Assembly (NCBI RefSeq): GCF_042648505.1
Contig: NZ_JBHRXK010000002.1
Span: 434,001 to 498,000, forward strand
Reading direction: 5' to 3'
Source of the DNA: Lysobacter_L cavernae
GTDB taxonomy: Bacteria; Pseudomonadota; Gammaproteobacteria; Xanthomonadales; Xanthomonadaceae
Length of the DNA: 64,000 nucleotides
A program made the position numbers and the translations under genes. The notes below the pieces were generated by a model that ran no database searches, had not been told where the DNA came from, and worked only from the letters and a program-made list of their open reading frames with translations. Of this stretch, positions 42,908-51,140 are shown in pieces. Every line of letters starts with the position of its first letter. The stretch's first letter is position 1.

Positions 42908-44743
42908 ATGCACGGCGGCGGTCTCGAACTCGCATTGGTATTCCTGCTGGCCGCGGTGATCGCAGTGCCGGTGTTCCGGCGCTTTGGTCTCGGCGCGGTG
43001 CTGGGCTACCTCACTGCCGGCGTGGTGCTGGGGCCGTACGGGCTGAAGTTCGTGCGCAATGCCGAGCCGGTGCTGACCGCATCGGAGATCGGCGTGGTGA
43101 TGCTGCTGTTCGTGATCGGCCTGGAGCTGTCGCCGTCGCGTCTGCGGGTGATGCGCAAGCCGGTGTTCGGCGCCGGCGGCGCGCAGGTCGTGCTCACCGG
43201 GCTGGCGCTCGGGTCGGCGGCGATGTTCGGCGGCTTCGGTTGGCAGGCGGCTCTGGTGATCGGCCTCGGCCTGGCGTTCTCCTCGACCGCGATCGGCCTG
43301 CAACTGCTGTCCGAGCACAAGACCCTGACCAGCGAACACGGCCGGCTCGCGTTCGCGATCCTGCTGTTCCAGGACCTGGCGGCGATCCCGCTGCTGGCGG
43401 CGATCCCGCTGCTGGGCCGCGCCGGGTCGCTCGAGCACGGCGGCCTGGGCTGGGACGAGGTGGCCAAGGCGATCGGCGCGATCGCCGCGGTGGTGATCGG
43501 CGGGCGCGTGCTGTTGCGGCACGTGTTCCGCATCGTCGCTCGCACCCAGATGCCGGAGGTGTTCACCGGCGCCGCGCTGCTGACGGTGCTCGGCGCGGCC
43601 TGGATCATGCAGAGCGCGGGACTGTCGGCTGGGCTGGGCGCGTTCCTCGCCGGCGTGCTGCTGGCCGACTCGGAGTTCCGCCACGAACTCGAAGCGCAGA
43701 TCGACCCGTTCAAGGGCCTGCTGCTCGGCCTGTTCTTCATGGCCGTGGGCATGAGCATCGACCTGCAGCGGGTGCTGGCCGAGCCGCTGCTGATCGCGGT
43801 GCTGGCGGCCTCGCTGATGCTGGTGAAGTTCACCCTGCTGTACCTGATCGGCCAGCACCCGGGCGGCCTCAACGCCCGCGAATCCCTGCGCCTGGGCGCG
43901 GTGCTGGCGCTCGGCGGCGAATTCGCTTTCGTCATCTTCAACGAAGCGGTCAAGGCCGGCCTGCTCGACGACCCGACCCGCGACCGGGTCATCGCCGCGG
44001 TCGGCGTGTCGATGGCGCTGACGCCGTTGCTGCTGATCGCGGTCAACCGCCTGATCGATGCGCACCCACCGGCCAAGCCGGAACGCGCGTTCGACCCGAT
44101 TCCCGACCATCAGCCGCAGGTGTTGATCGCCGGCTTCGGCCGCTTCGGCCAGATCGTCGCGCGCCTGCTGGCCGCGCACAAAACCCCGTTCATTGCCATC
44201 GAGCACAGCGCCGACCAGGTCGATTTCGTGCGCCGCTTCGGCAACCCGGTGTATTACGGCGACCCGGCCAAGGCCGAGCTGCTGCGCTCGGCCGGCGCGG
44301 CGCTGGTGCGGGTGTTCGTGGTCGCCATCGACGGCATCGAGGACAACCTGCGCACAGTGCGCACGATCCGCAAGCTGTACCCCGGTGCGGTCGTGTTCGC
44401 GCGCGCGCGCGATCGCCGCCACGCCTGGGAACTGATGGACCTGGGTGCGCGGCCGATGCGCGAGACGTTTCTCTCCAGCCTCAAGCTTGGCGAGGAGGTG
44501 CTGGTCGAACTGGGCGTGCCGGCCGGCGTCGCCCGCGATCACGCCGAACGCTTCCGCGACCACGACCGTCGCCTGCTGCGCGCGCAGTACCTGATCCGCG
44601 ACGACGAGGACGCGCTGCTGCAGTCGAGCCAGGACGCGCGCCGCGAGCTGGAAGAGCTGTTCAACGCCGACCAGGGCGAGGGCCTGCTGCGCGAAATTGC
44701 CGATGCGACCGAAACGCCGGAAGCGAGCGAAGAAGAGGAATAA
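42908..44743 (+). CDS. monovalent cation:proton antiporter-2 (KefB/KefC-like)
   Basis: A 611-residue membrane protein. About 12 helices form a Na/H-exchanger domain (about 1-385), with GYLTAGVVLGPYGLKF, LAFSSTAIGLQLLSEH and LFFMAVGMSIDL. A cytoplasmic TrkA-N/RCK domain (about 400-520) has QVLIAGFGRFGQIVARLL, and the tail is acidic. It is homologous to glutathione-gated K+ efflux systems KefB/KefC, but no KefF/KefG partner lies nearby, so gating is uncertain. The ATG at 42908 is preceded by an in-frame GTG at 42902. It diverges from the TonB-C gene. Confidence 0.93.
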   Translation: MHGGGLELALVFLLAAVIAVPVFRRFGLGAVLGYLTAGVVLGPYGLKFVRNAEPVLTASEIGVVMLLFVIGLELSPSRLRVMRKPVFGAGGAQVVLTGLALGSAAMFGGFGWQAALVIGLGLAFSSTAIGLQLLSEHKTLTSEHGRLAFAILLFQDLAAIPLLAAIPLLGRAGSLEHGGLGWDEVAKAIGAIAAVVIGGRVLLRHVFRIVARTQMPEVFTGAALLTVLGAAWIMQSAGLSAGLGAFLAGVLLADSEFRHELEAQIDPFKGLLLGLFFMAVGMSIDLQRVLAEPLLIAVLAASLMLVKFTLLYLIGQHPGGLNARESLRLGAVLALGGEFAFVIFNEAVKAGLLDDPTRDRVIAAVGVSMALTPLLLIAVNRLIDAHPPAKPERAFDPIPDHQPQVLIAGFGRFGQIVARLLAAHKTPFIAIEHSADQVDFVRRFGNPVYYGDPAKAELLRSAGAALVRVFVVAIDGIEDNLRTVRTIRKLYPGAVVFARARDRRHAWELMDLGARPMRETFLSSLKLGEEVLVELGVPAGVARDHAERFRDHDRRLLRAQYLIRDDEDALLQSSQDARRELEELFNADQGEGLLREIADATETPEASEEEE

Positions 44744-44795
44744 GACCAACGGGAGGCACACCCAGGCGCCCTCCCGTGCCGGCACCGGGCCGCGG

Positions 44796-47700
44796 CTAGC
44801 GCTGCTCGCGCAGGAACCGCGCCATCGACACGCCGTTGCCCGGTGCCGGCGGCGCGAACTCGGCGGCGATGTCGATGAAGCCGCGCATCACCGCGATCTC
44901 GCGTGGGGTGCGATTGAGCGAATCGCGCAGGTCCGGGTCGGCGCCAGCGCGCAGCAGCCATTGCACCACACGCAACAGGCCGTGCAACGCCGCCAGGTGC
45001 AACGGGCCGAAGCCGCGCGGATCCTGTGCGTCGAGCGCGGCATCGTGGTCGCGCAGCAGGTCGAGGCCGGCGATCAGCACGTCCTCGTCGGCGGCGGTGC
45101 CGGGCTCGGCACGGGCACCGAGCAGCAACAGCAGCGGGGTCACGTCCGCGGCGGAACGGTCGGCATCGACGCCGGCCAGCAGCAGCGTGTCGAACAACGC
45201 GACCAGGCGCGAGCGCTCGCGCGCGGTGAAGCCGTACATCGCCGCGCAATGCAGCGCCTGACGACCCTGCGCGTCGCAGGCCTGCACGTCGGCGCCGGCG
45301 GCGAGCAGGCGCGCGGCCAGATCGGTGAGGCCGAGCGCGCAGGCCACCATCAGCACGGTGAGCTCGCCGGGCAGGCGCTGCTCCAGCGAGGCGCCGGCCG
45401 TGACCAGGCGGTCGACGATCTCGGCGTGGCGCATGCTGACCGCGGCCGACAGCGGCGTCGCGCCCGAGTGCGCAGCCAACTGCGGGTCGGCGCCGCGGGC
45501 CAGCAGCAGGTCGACGACCGCGCGGTGGCCGCCACCGGCGGCGCGCAGCAGTGCGCTGCAGCCCTGATGGTCGAGCGCATCGACCGGCAGGCCGAGGTCG
45601 AGCAGGCGCCGCACCGCGTCGGCGTCGCCGACGATCGCCGCCGCCGGCACGTCCTGCGCCTGCAGCGGGCGCCGCGGCAGCGCCCAGCCGCGCCAGTCGA
45701 GCCAGTCGGCGAGGTCACGCCGGCCCGAGGCCAGCGCCACGCCGAGCGGGGTCTGGCCGTCGGCGGCCAGCAGGTCCGGCGCCGCGCCCTGTGCCACCAG
45801 GCGCTTGAGCATGTCGTCGCGGCCCAGCGCCGCGGCCAGGTGCAGTGCGCTCATGCCGTGGCTGTCGCGGGCGTTGAGGTCGACGCCGATGGCGAGCAGG
45901 CGCTCGACCAGCCGCGGCCAGCCCAGGCGCACCGCCAGGGTCAGCGCCGGATCACCGGCGGCCGAACGCGCGAACGGGTCGGCACCGCGCTCGAGCAGGT
46001 CGAGCGCGCAGGTTTCGAGCCCGGAGGCGGTCGCGTCGCCGTCGGCGCTGCAGGCGGCGAGGAAACGCGCCAGGCCGCCACTGCCCGCCGGTGACGCTGC
46101 GCGCCGCAGCAGGGCCTGCAGCGATGGCACCGCCGCCGCACCACGGGCCAGCAGTGCGAACAACGGCGTGTCACCGTTGGCATCGCGCACGTCGGCATCG
46201 GCGCCCTGCGCCAGCAGCCACTCGACCCGTGCCGCAGACACGGCGGCCTCGTCGTCGTGCAGCAAGGCCCCGCGTTCGCGCGGGGTCAGCAGCTGCGCCA
46301 GGCCGCCGAGCTCGTCGTCGCGGCCGTCGCGCAGGCCGTCGCGCAGCAACGCGGCCGGTACCCGGTCGGGCAGCGGCGCGTCGTCGTCGGTGTCCTCGCT
46401 GAGCGCTGCCGGCAACGGATAGGCGCGGTCGAGCGCGGCCACCAGCGACCAGCGCCCGGCTTCGGCGGCGCGGTCGATCGCGCGCTTGCCGTCGCCGTCG
46501 CGCTGTTCGGGGTCTACGCCGAGATCGAGCAGCTTCTGCACCAGCGCCGGCGAGGCGGCCTCGGCCTGGCAGGCCAGCACCAGCGCGTTGCGGCCGCGGC
46601 CGTCGAGCGCCACCGCGGCCGCAGCACCGCCGCGCGGCAGGTGTTCGAGCAGGCGCTCGAGCACGCCCAGGTGGGCACCGCGTGCCGCGTCGAGGAACGG
46701 CGTGCGTTGTTCGTGATCGCTCGGGTCGGCGTCGGCGCCGGCGGCGAGCAGGGTCGTCACGATCTCCAGATGACCGGCGTGCGCGGCCTCGTGCAGCGCG
46801 CAGCGGCCTCGCGGATCGCGCGCATCAACGCGTGCCTTCTGCTTGAGCAGCAGGGTGACGCCGGCGGCATCGTCCTCCTCGGTCGCGGCCGCGGCCAGCA
46901 GCGCCGGCTGGCCGCCGGCGGGCTCGGGGTGGGCGCCGCGTTCGAGCAGGAACTTGGCCAGGCGCCAGTTGCCGGCGGCGCAGGCGATGCCGAGCGGCGA
47001 CAGGCCGTCGCGGTTGAGCGGGTCGAGTTCGGCGGCGGCATCGCGCAGCAGCGCGGCCACGCCGGGGTCGGAACTGCGCGCGGCGTGGTGCAGCGGCGTG
47101 TTGCCGTCGCCATCGCTCAGGCGCGGGTCGGCGCCGTTGGCGAGCAGGGTCATCACCGCATCGGGGCGGCCGTGCCAGCTGTCGCGCGTGGCCGCCAGCA
47201 GCGGCGTCATGCCGGCGTGGCTGGCGTTGAGGTCGGCGCCGTGCGCGATCAACGCGCGCAGCAGGCGCAGGTCGGGCAGCACCGCGGCCAGCACCGCCAG
47301 GCTGCGCTGGTCGCGCTCGTCGGCCGGTGGCGGCGCGCCGACGTCAACGCCGAGTTCGATCAGCTCCAGCGCGCGCTCGACCCGGCCGGCGCGCGCGGCG
47401 GCGTACAGCGCCGGCTGCAGCGGCTCGCCATCGAGCAGCGGCGCATCGGCGGTCTCGGCCTCGTCGTCGTCATCGAAACCGAAGCCCGGCAGCGGCTCGG
47501 CCGGCGCGACCTGCTGCAGCAGCGCATGCAGCGCCGGCGCGGCCAGCGCGAACAGCACGACCACAGTCCAGCGCGCGCCACCCTCGAGCAGGCCGGGCCA
47601 GGCCAGCAGCAGCACCACCGCGGCCAGGACCAGGACAATCGCGGCGACGCCGAGGCCACGCCAGGCACCGAGCTCGAGCTCGGCCAGCGCCTGCCAGTGT

Positions 47701-48113
47701 TCGCGCAGCGGGCCGCCGTCGCGTTCGGCGCCGAGCCACATCGGCCACAGCCGCCACAAGCCGAGCAGGGCCACGCCGACCACCACGCTCAGGCCGAGCG
47801 CGGCGCCGAGCGATCCGGTCTGCAGCAGCGACGACAACGGCCAGGCGACCACGGCGCCGAGCACGGCGACCGCCGCGGCCCAGGCCAGCGCCAGGGCGCC
47901 GCCGTCACGCAGGCCTTCGCGCCGCGGCGGCAGCTCGCCATCGCGCCAGGCGCGCACCGCCAGTGCGAACACCGGCTGCGCCAAGGTGCCGGCGAGCGCG
48001 GCGACCATGCCGCCGAATGCGGTCAACAGGCACAGGCCGAGACCCGCCGCTAAAGTCGCGCCAAGACGCACCGGCGCACGGTCAAAGGGGGACAACGGCT
48101 TGTGCTCAGGCAT
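44796..48113 (-). CDS. giant membrane-anchored ankyrin-repeat protein
   Basis: A 1105-residue protein. The first about 215 residues contain roughly five hydrophobic segments; the rest (about 225-1095) is an array of about 20 ankyrin repeats, recognisable from spaced motifs such as GNTPLHHAA, GRCALHEAAHAGHLEIV, GMSALHLAAALGR and GFGPLHLAALHG. Ankyrin arrays bind proteins; the partner is not known. The gene overlaps the YcgL stop by 8 nt on the same strand, an order I recall from xanthomonads. It ends with RFLREQR near 44800. Confidence 0.93.
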   Translation of the reverse strand: MPEHKPLSPFDRAPVRLGATLAAGLGLCLLTAFGGMVAALAGTLAQPVFALAVRAWRDGELPPRREGLRDGGALALAWAAAVAVLGAVVAWPLSSLLQTGSLGAALGLSVVVGVALLGLWRLWPMWLGAERDGGPLREHWQALAELELGAWRGLGVAAIVLVLAAVVLLLAWPGLLEGGARWTVVVLFALAAPALHALLQQVAPAEPLPGFGFDDDDEAETADAPLLDGEPLQPALYAAARAGRVERALELIELGVDVGAPPPADERDQRSLAVLAAVLPDLRLLRALIAHGADLNASHAGMTPLLAATRDSWHGRPDAVMTLLANGADPRLSDGDGNTPLHHAARSSDPGVAALLRDAAAELDPLNRDGLSPLGIACAAGNWRLAKFLLERGAHPEPAGGQPALLAAAATEEDDAAGVTLLLKQKARVDARDPRGRCALHEAAHAGHLEIVTTLLAAGADADPSDHEQRTPFLDAARGAHLGVLERLLEHLPRGGAAAAVALDGRGRNALVLACQAEAASPALVQKLLDLGVDPEQRDGDGKRAIDRAAEAGRWSLVAALDRAYPLPAALSEDTDDDAPLPDRVPAALLRDGLRDGRDDELGGLAQLLTPRERGALLHDDEAAVSAARVEWLLAQGADADVRDANGDTPLFALLARGAAAVPSLQALLRRAASPAGSGGLARFLAACSADGDATASGLETCALDLLERGADPFARSAAGDPALTLAVRLGWPRLVERLLAIGVDLNARDSHGMSALHLAAALGRDDMLKRLVAQGAAPDLLAADGQTPLGVALASGRRDLADWLDWRGWALPRRPLQAQDVPAAAIVGDADAVRRLLDLGLPVDALDHQGCSALLRAAGGGHRAVVDLLLARGADPQLAAHSGATPLSAAVSMRHAEIVDRLVTAGASLEQRLPGELTVLMVACALGLTDLAARLLAAGADVQACDAQGRQALHCAAMYGFTARERSRLVALFDTLLLAGVDADRSAADVTPLLLLLGARAEPGTAADEDVLIAGLDLLRDHDAALDAQDPRGFGPLHLAALHGLLRVVQWLLRAGADPDLRDSLNRTPREIAVMRGFIDIAAEFAPPAPGNGVSMARFLREQR

Positions 48114-48375
48114 CGGTGCCCCAGTCCTCGGTCATCGGATCGAGCGGGGTCGGCGGGAACTGCAGGTGGAAGCCACGCGCGGCCAGGTTCTCGCGCACCA
48201 CCGCCGCGTCCTCGCGGGCGAGCTTGCGTTCCGGCGTCAACACTACTTCGAGCACGAACTGCAGCCCGCCCAGTTGCGTGCGCAACAGTTCGGGCAGGCG
48301 CGCAAAATCATCGCGCGCGGCGAGGTACACGTAGGTGTCGTCCTTGCGGAGACTCTTGTAGACGTAGGCTTGCAT
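48106..48375 (-). CDS. YcgL domain protein
   Basis: An 89-residue soluble protein of the YcgL family (DUF709): MQAYVYKSLRKDDTYVYLAARDDFARLP at the N-terminus, and FVLEVVLTPERKLAREDA in the middle. The fold is known as a small alpha/beta domain; function is unestablished. The start is ATG 48375, the conserved family start, rather than upstream ATGs. It is translated just ahead of the ankyrin gene. The 195-nt spacer to cydB has nothing I recognise. Confidence 0.93.
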   Translation of the reverse strand: MQAYVYKSLRKDDTYVYLAARDDFARLPELLRTQLGGLQFVLEVVLTPERKLAREDAAVVRENLAARGFHLQFPPTPLDPMTEDWGTDA

Positions 48376-48570
48376 CGATCGGGGCAGAAGCACCGCGGAC
48401 CGGGGGACGTCCGCACAGCGTGATGTTGCGCACAGCATACCCGCCGACGCCACTCGCGCGAACTTCACGTTCAGCGTATGGCGCAGCCGCGGATGCTAGC
48501 CACCGGGACGCCGCCGGTCACCTCGCCAAGGTCCGATCGAACCGGCGGCAGCACGGCCGCCGGCCTGCGC

Positions 48571-49584
48571 TCAGTGGTAGCCCGCGTCGGCGGCGACCTT
48601 GCCCTTGAACACGCTGTACGACCAGTAGGTGTAGCCCAGGATCGCCGGCAGCAGCACGATCAACCCGACCAGCACGAAGCCCTGCGACGACGGCGGCGAG
48701 GCCGCATCCCAGATGGTCAGGCCCGGCGGCACGATGTTCGGCCAGATGCCCAGCACCAGGCCGATGAAGCCGAGCGCGAAGAAACACAGCGTCAACACGA
48801 ACGGCGCGGCGTCGCGGCCCTGCCGCATCGCCGCGCGCCACAGCGCCAGCGCGTTGAGCAGCGCCAGCACCGGCACCGGCGCCAGCCACCAGAAATTGCC
48901 GCCCTCGAACCAGCGCGCCATGATCCGCGAGTCGAGGAACGGCAGCCAGGCGCTGACCAGGCCCATGAACGCCACCACCACCAGCACCAGCGGCCGGGTC
49001 ACGCCGCGCGCGACCTGCTGCATGCGGCCGTCGGTCTTGAGGATCAGCCAGGTCGAACCCAACAGCGCGTAGCCGAACAGCACCGCCACGCCGGTCAGCA
49101 TCGAGAACGGACTGAACCAGCCGAACACGCCGCCGAGGTACTTGCCGCCCTGCAGCGGCATGCCCTCGACCAGCGCGCCGAGGATCACGCCCTGGAAGAA
49201 CGCGCAGAACATCGAGCCCAGCGCGAACGCCGCGCCCCAGGCCGGTTTGCTGCGCTGCGCCTTGAAGCGGAACTCGAAGGCGACCCCGCGGAACACCAGC
49301 GCGATCAGCATGAACAACACCGGCAGGTACAGCGCCGACAACACCACCGCGTAGGCCTTGGGAAACGCCGCCAGCAGGCCGGCGCCGCCGAGCACCAGCC
49401 AGGTCTCGTTGCCGTCCCAGATCGGCGCGGCGGTGTTCATCATGTGGTCGAGCTGGTGCTCGTCCTCGGCGAACGGAGCGAGGATGCCGAGGCCGAGCAC
49501 GAAGCCGTCGAGCAGCACGTACATCAGCACGCCAAAACCAATCACGCCGAACCACACCACCGGCAACACGGTCTGCAGGTCCAT
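48571..49584 (-). CDS. cydB: cytochrome bd-type (CIO) ubiquinol oxidase subunit II
   Basis: A 337-residue membrane protein with about eight or nine helices. It pairs with CydA in the terminal oxidase that reduces O2 to water from quinol. Family markers are VVWFGVIGFGVLMYVLLDGF, APIWDGNETWLVLGGAGL and FKAQRSKPAWG. Its start overlaps the cydA stop by one base (TGATG). No cydX-like short ORF follows that I can defend. Confidence 0.96.
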   Translation of the reverse strand: MDLQTVLPVVWFGVIGFGVLMYVLLDGFVLGLGILAPFAEDEHQLDHMMNTAAPIWDGNETWLVLGGAGLLAAFPKAYAVVLSALYLPVLFMLIALVFRGVAFEFRFKAQRSKPAWGAAFALGSMFCAFFQGVILGALVEGMPLQGGKYLGGVFGWFSPFSMLTGVAVLFGYALLGSTWLILKTDGRMQQVARGVTRPLVLVVVAFMGLVSAWLPFLDSRIMARWFEGGNFWWLAPVPVLALLNALALWRAAMRQGRDAAPFVLTLCFFALGFIGLVLGIWPNIVPPGLTIWDAASPPSSQGFVLVGLIVLLPAILGYTYWSYSVFKGKVAADAGYH

Positions 49585-50987
49585 CACGCGCCCTCCTCGA
49601 GGTTGTCGCCGGCCGCCGACAGCGGCCGCGCCGGCGTTTTCTCGCCGTGCTCGGTGTGCTGCGGCGGTTCGTGCGGTAGCGGGCCCTTCACGATCAGCTT
49701 GCGCAGGTACCAGATGCCGGCGCCGAACACGATCGCGTAGACCACCGCATAGACGATCAGCGAGGTCATCACGCTGGCCGCGGCCAGGATCGGGCTGACC
49801 GCGTCGGCGGTGCGCAGCAGGCCGTAGATCACGTACGGCTGGCGTCCGATCTCGGTCACGTACCAGCCGGCCAGCAGCGCGACGAAACCCGACAGCATCA
49901 TCGTGTGCCAGCCAAACAGCAGCAGGCGCGACTGGTACAGGCGGTCGCGCCACAGCGCCCAGGCCGAGGCCAGCGCCAGCAGCAGCATCAGCACGCCCAG
50001 GCCGATCATCACCCGGAACGCGTAGAACACCGGCTTCACCGGCGGTCGCTCGCTGGCCGGCACCGCCTTCAGCGGCGCGATCTCGCCGTCGAGGGTGTGG
50101 GTCAGGATCACGCTGCCCAGGCGCGGGATCGCGACCTCGTAGTCGTTGCGTTCTTCTTTCTCGTTGGGCACCGCGAACAGCACCAGCGGCACGCCTTCGC
50201 CCTTAGGCTTGTGCTCCCAGTGCGCCTCCATCGCCGCGACCTTGGTCGGCTGGTGCTCGCGCACGTTGAGGCCGTGCAGGTCGCCGACGAACACCTGCGT
50301 CGGCACCGTGATCGCGGCGAAGATCACCGCCGCCTTGAGCATGCGCCGGCCGGCTTCAACGTGTTCGCCACGACGCAGATAGGCCGCGCTGACGCCGCCG
50401 ATCACGAAGCAGGTGGTGATGAACGCGGCCAGCACCATGTGCGCCAAGCGCAGCGGGAACGACGGGTTGAAGATGATGTCCCACCAGCTCGCCGGCGAGA
50501 ACACGCCGTCGACCAGCGTGTAGCCGGTCGGCGTCTGCATCCAGCTGTTGGCCGAGATGATCCAGAACGTCGAGATCAGCGTGCCCAGCGCGACCATGCA
50601 GGTGGCGAAGAAATGCATGTTCTCCTTGACGCGGCCCCAGCCGAACAGCATCACGCCGAGGAAGGTCGCCTCGAGGAAGAACGCGGTCAGCACCTCGTAG
50701 CTCAACAGTGGACCGAGGATGTTGCCCGCCTGCTCGCTCAGCGTCGCCCAGTTGGTGCCGAACTGGAAGCTCATGACGATGCCGGACACCACGCCCATGC
50801 CGAACGACACGGCGAAGATCTTGGTCCAGAAGAAGTAGAGGTCGCGCCACAGCGTGTCGCGCGTGCGCAGCCAGCGCCATTCGAGGAAGGCCAGCCAACT
50901 CGCCAGGCCGATGGTGAAGGCCGGGAACAGGATGTGGAACGAAATCACGAACCCGAACTGGATGCGCGACAGCAGCAGAGCGTCCAC
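49584..50987 (-). CDS. cydA: cytochrome bd-type (CIO) ubiquinol oxidase subunit I
   Basis: A 467-residue subunit carrying hemes b558, b595 and d. LLLSRIQFGFVISFHILFPA holds the heme b595 histidine; GVVSGIVMSFQFGTNW and the conserved LREHQPTK-like stretch (NVREHQPTKVAAMEAHW) are present. It is about 55 residues shorter than E. coli CydA, lacking the long Q-loop, which places it in the CIO (cyanide-insensitive) class, so cioA is an alternative name. It starts at GTG 50987 with AGGGAG 8 nt upstream. It diverges from the S9 peptidase gene. Confidence 0.96.
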   Translation of the reverse strand: MDALLLSRIQFGFVISFHILFPAFTIGLASWLAFLEWRWLRTRDTLWRDLYFFWTKIFAVSFGMGVVSGIVMSFQFGTNWATLSEQAGNILGPLLSYEVLTAFFLEATFLGVMLFGWGRVKENMHFFATCMVALGTLISTFWIISANSWMQTPTGYTLVDGVFSPASWWDIIFNPSFPLRLAHMVLAAFITTCFVIGGVSAAYLRRGEHVEAGRRMLKAAVIFAAITVPTQVFVGDLHGLNVREHQPTKVAAMEAHWEHKPKGEGVPLVLFAVPNEKEERNDYEVAIPRLGSVILTHTLDGEIAPLKAVPASERPPVKPVFYAFRVMIGLGVLMLLLALASAWALWRDRLYQSRLLLFGWHTMMLSGFVALLAGWYVTEIGRQPYVIYGLLRTADAVSPILAAASVMTSLIVYAVVYAIVFGAGIWYLRKLIVKGPLPHEPPQHTEHGEKTPARPLSAAGDNLEEGA

Positions 50988-51140
50988 GGCGTTACTCCCT
51001 AACTTCCATGGCTACGTAGTGTGCGCCGCGTCACGTGGGCCGGTCAAAGCAGCCATGACGCATGGCCCGATCGTGCAAAGCCAGGGGCTGCTAGGCTGCG
51101 GGGGTTTTGACCCTTTCATGACGTTGCCGGTTACCTGCCC

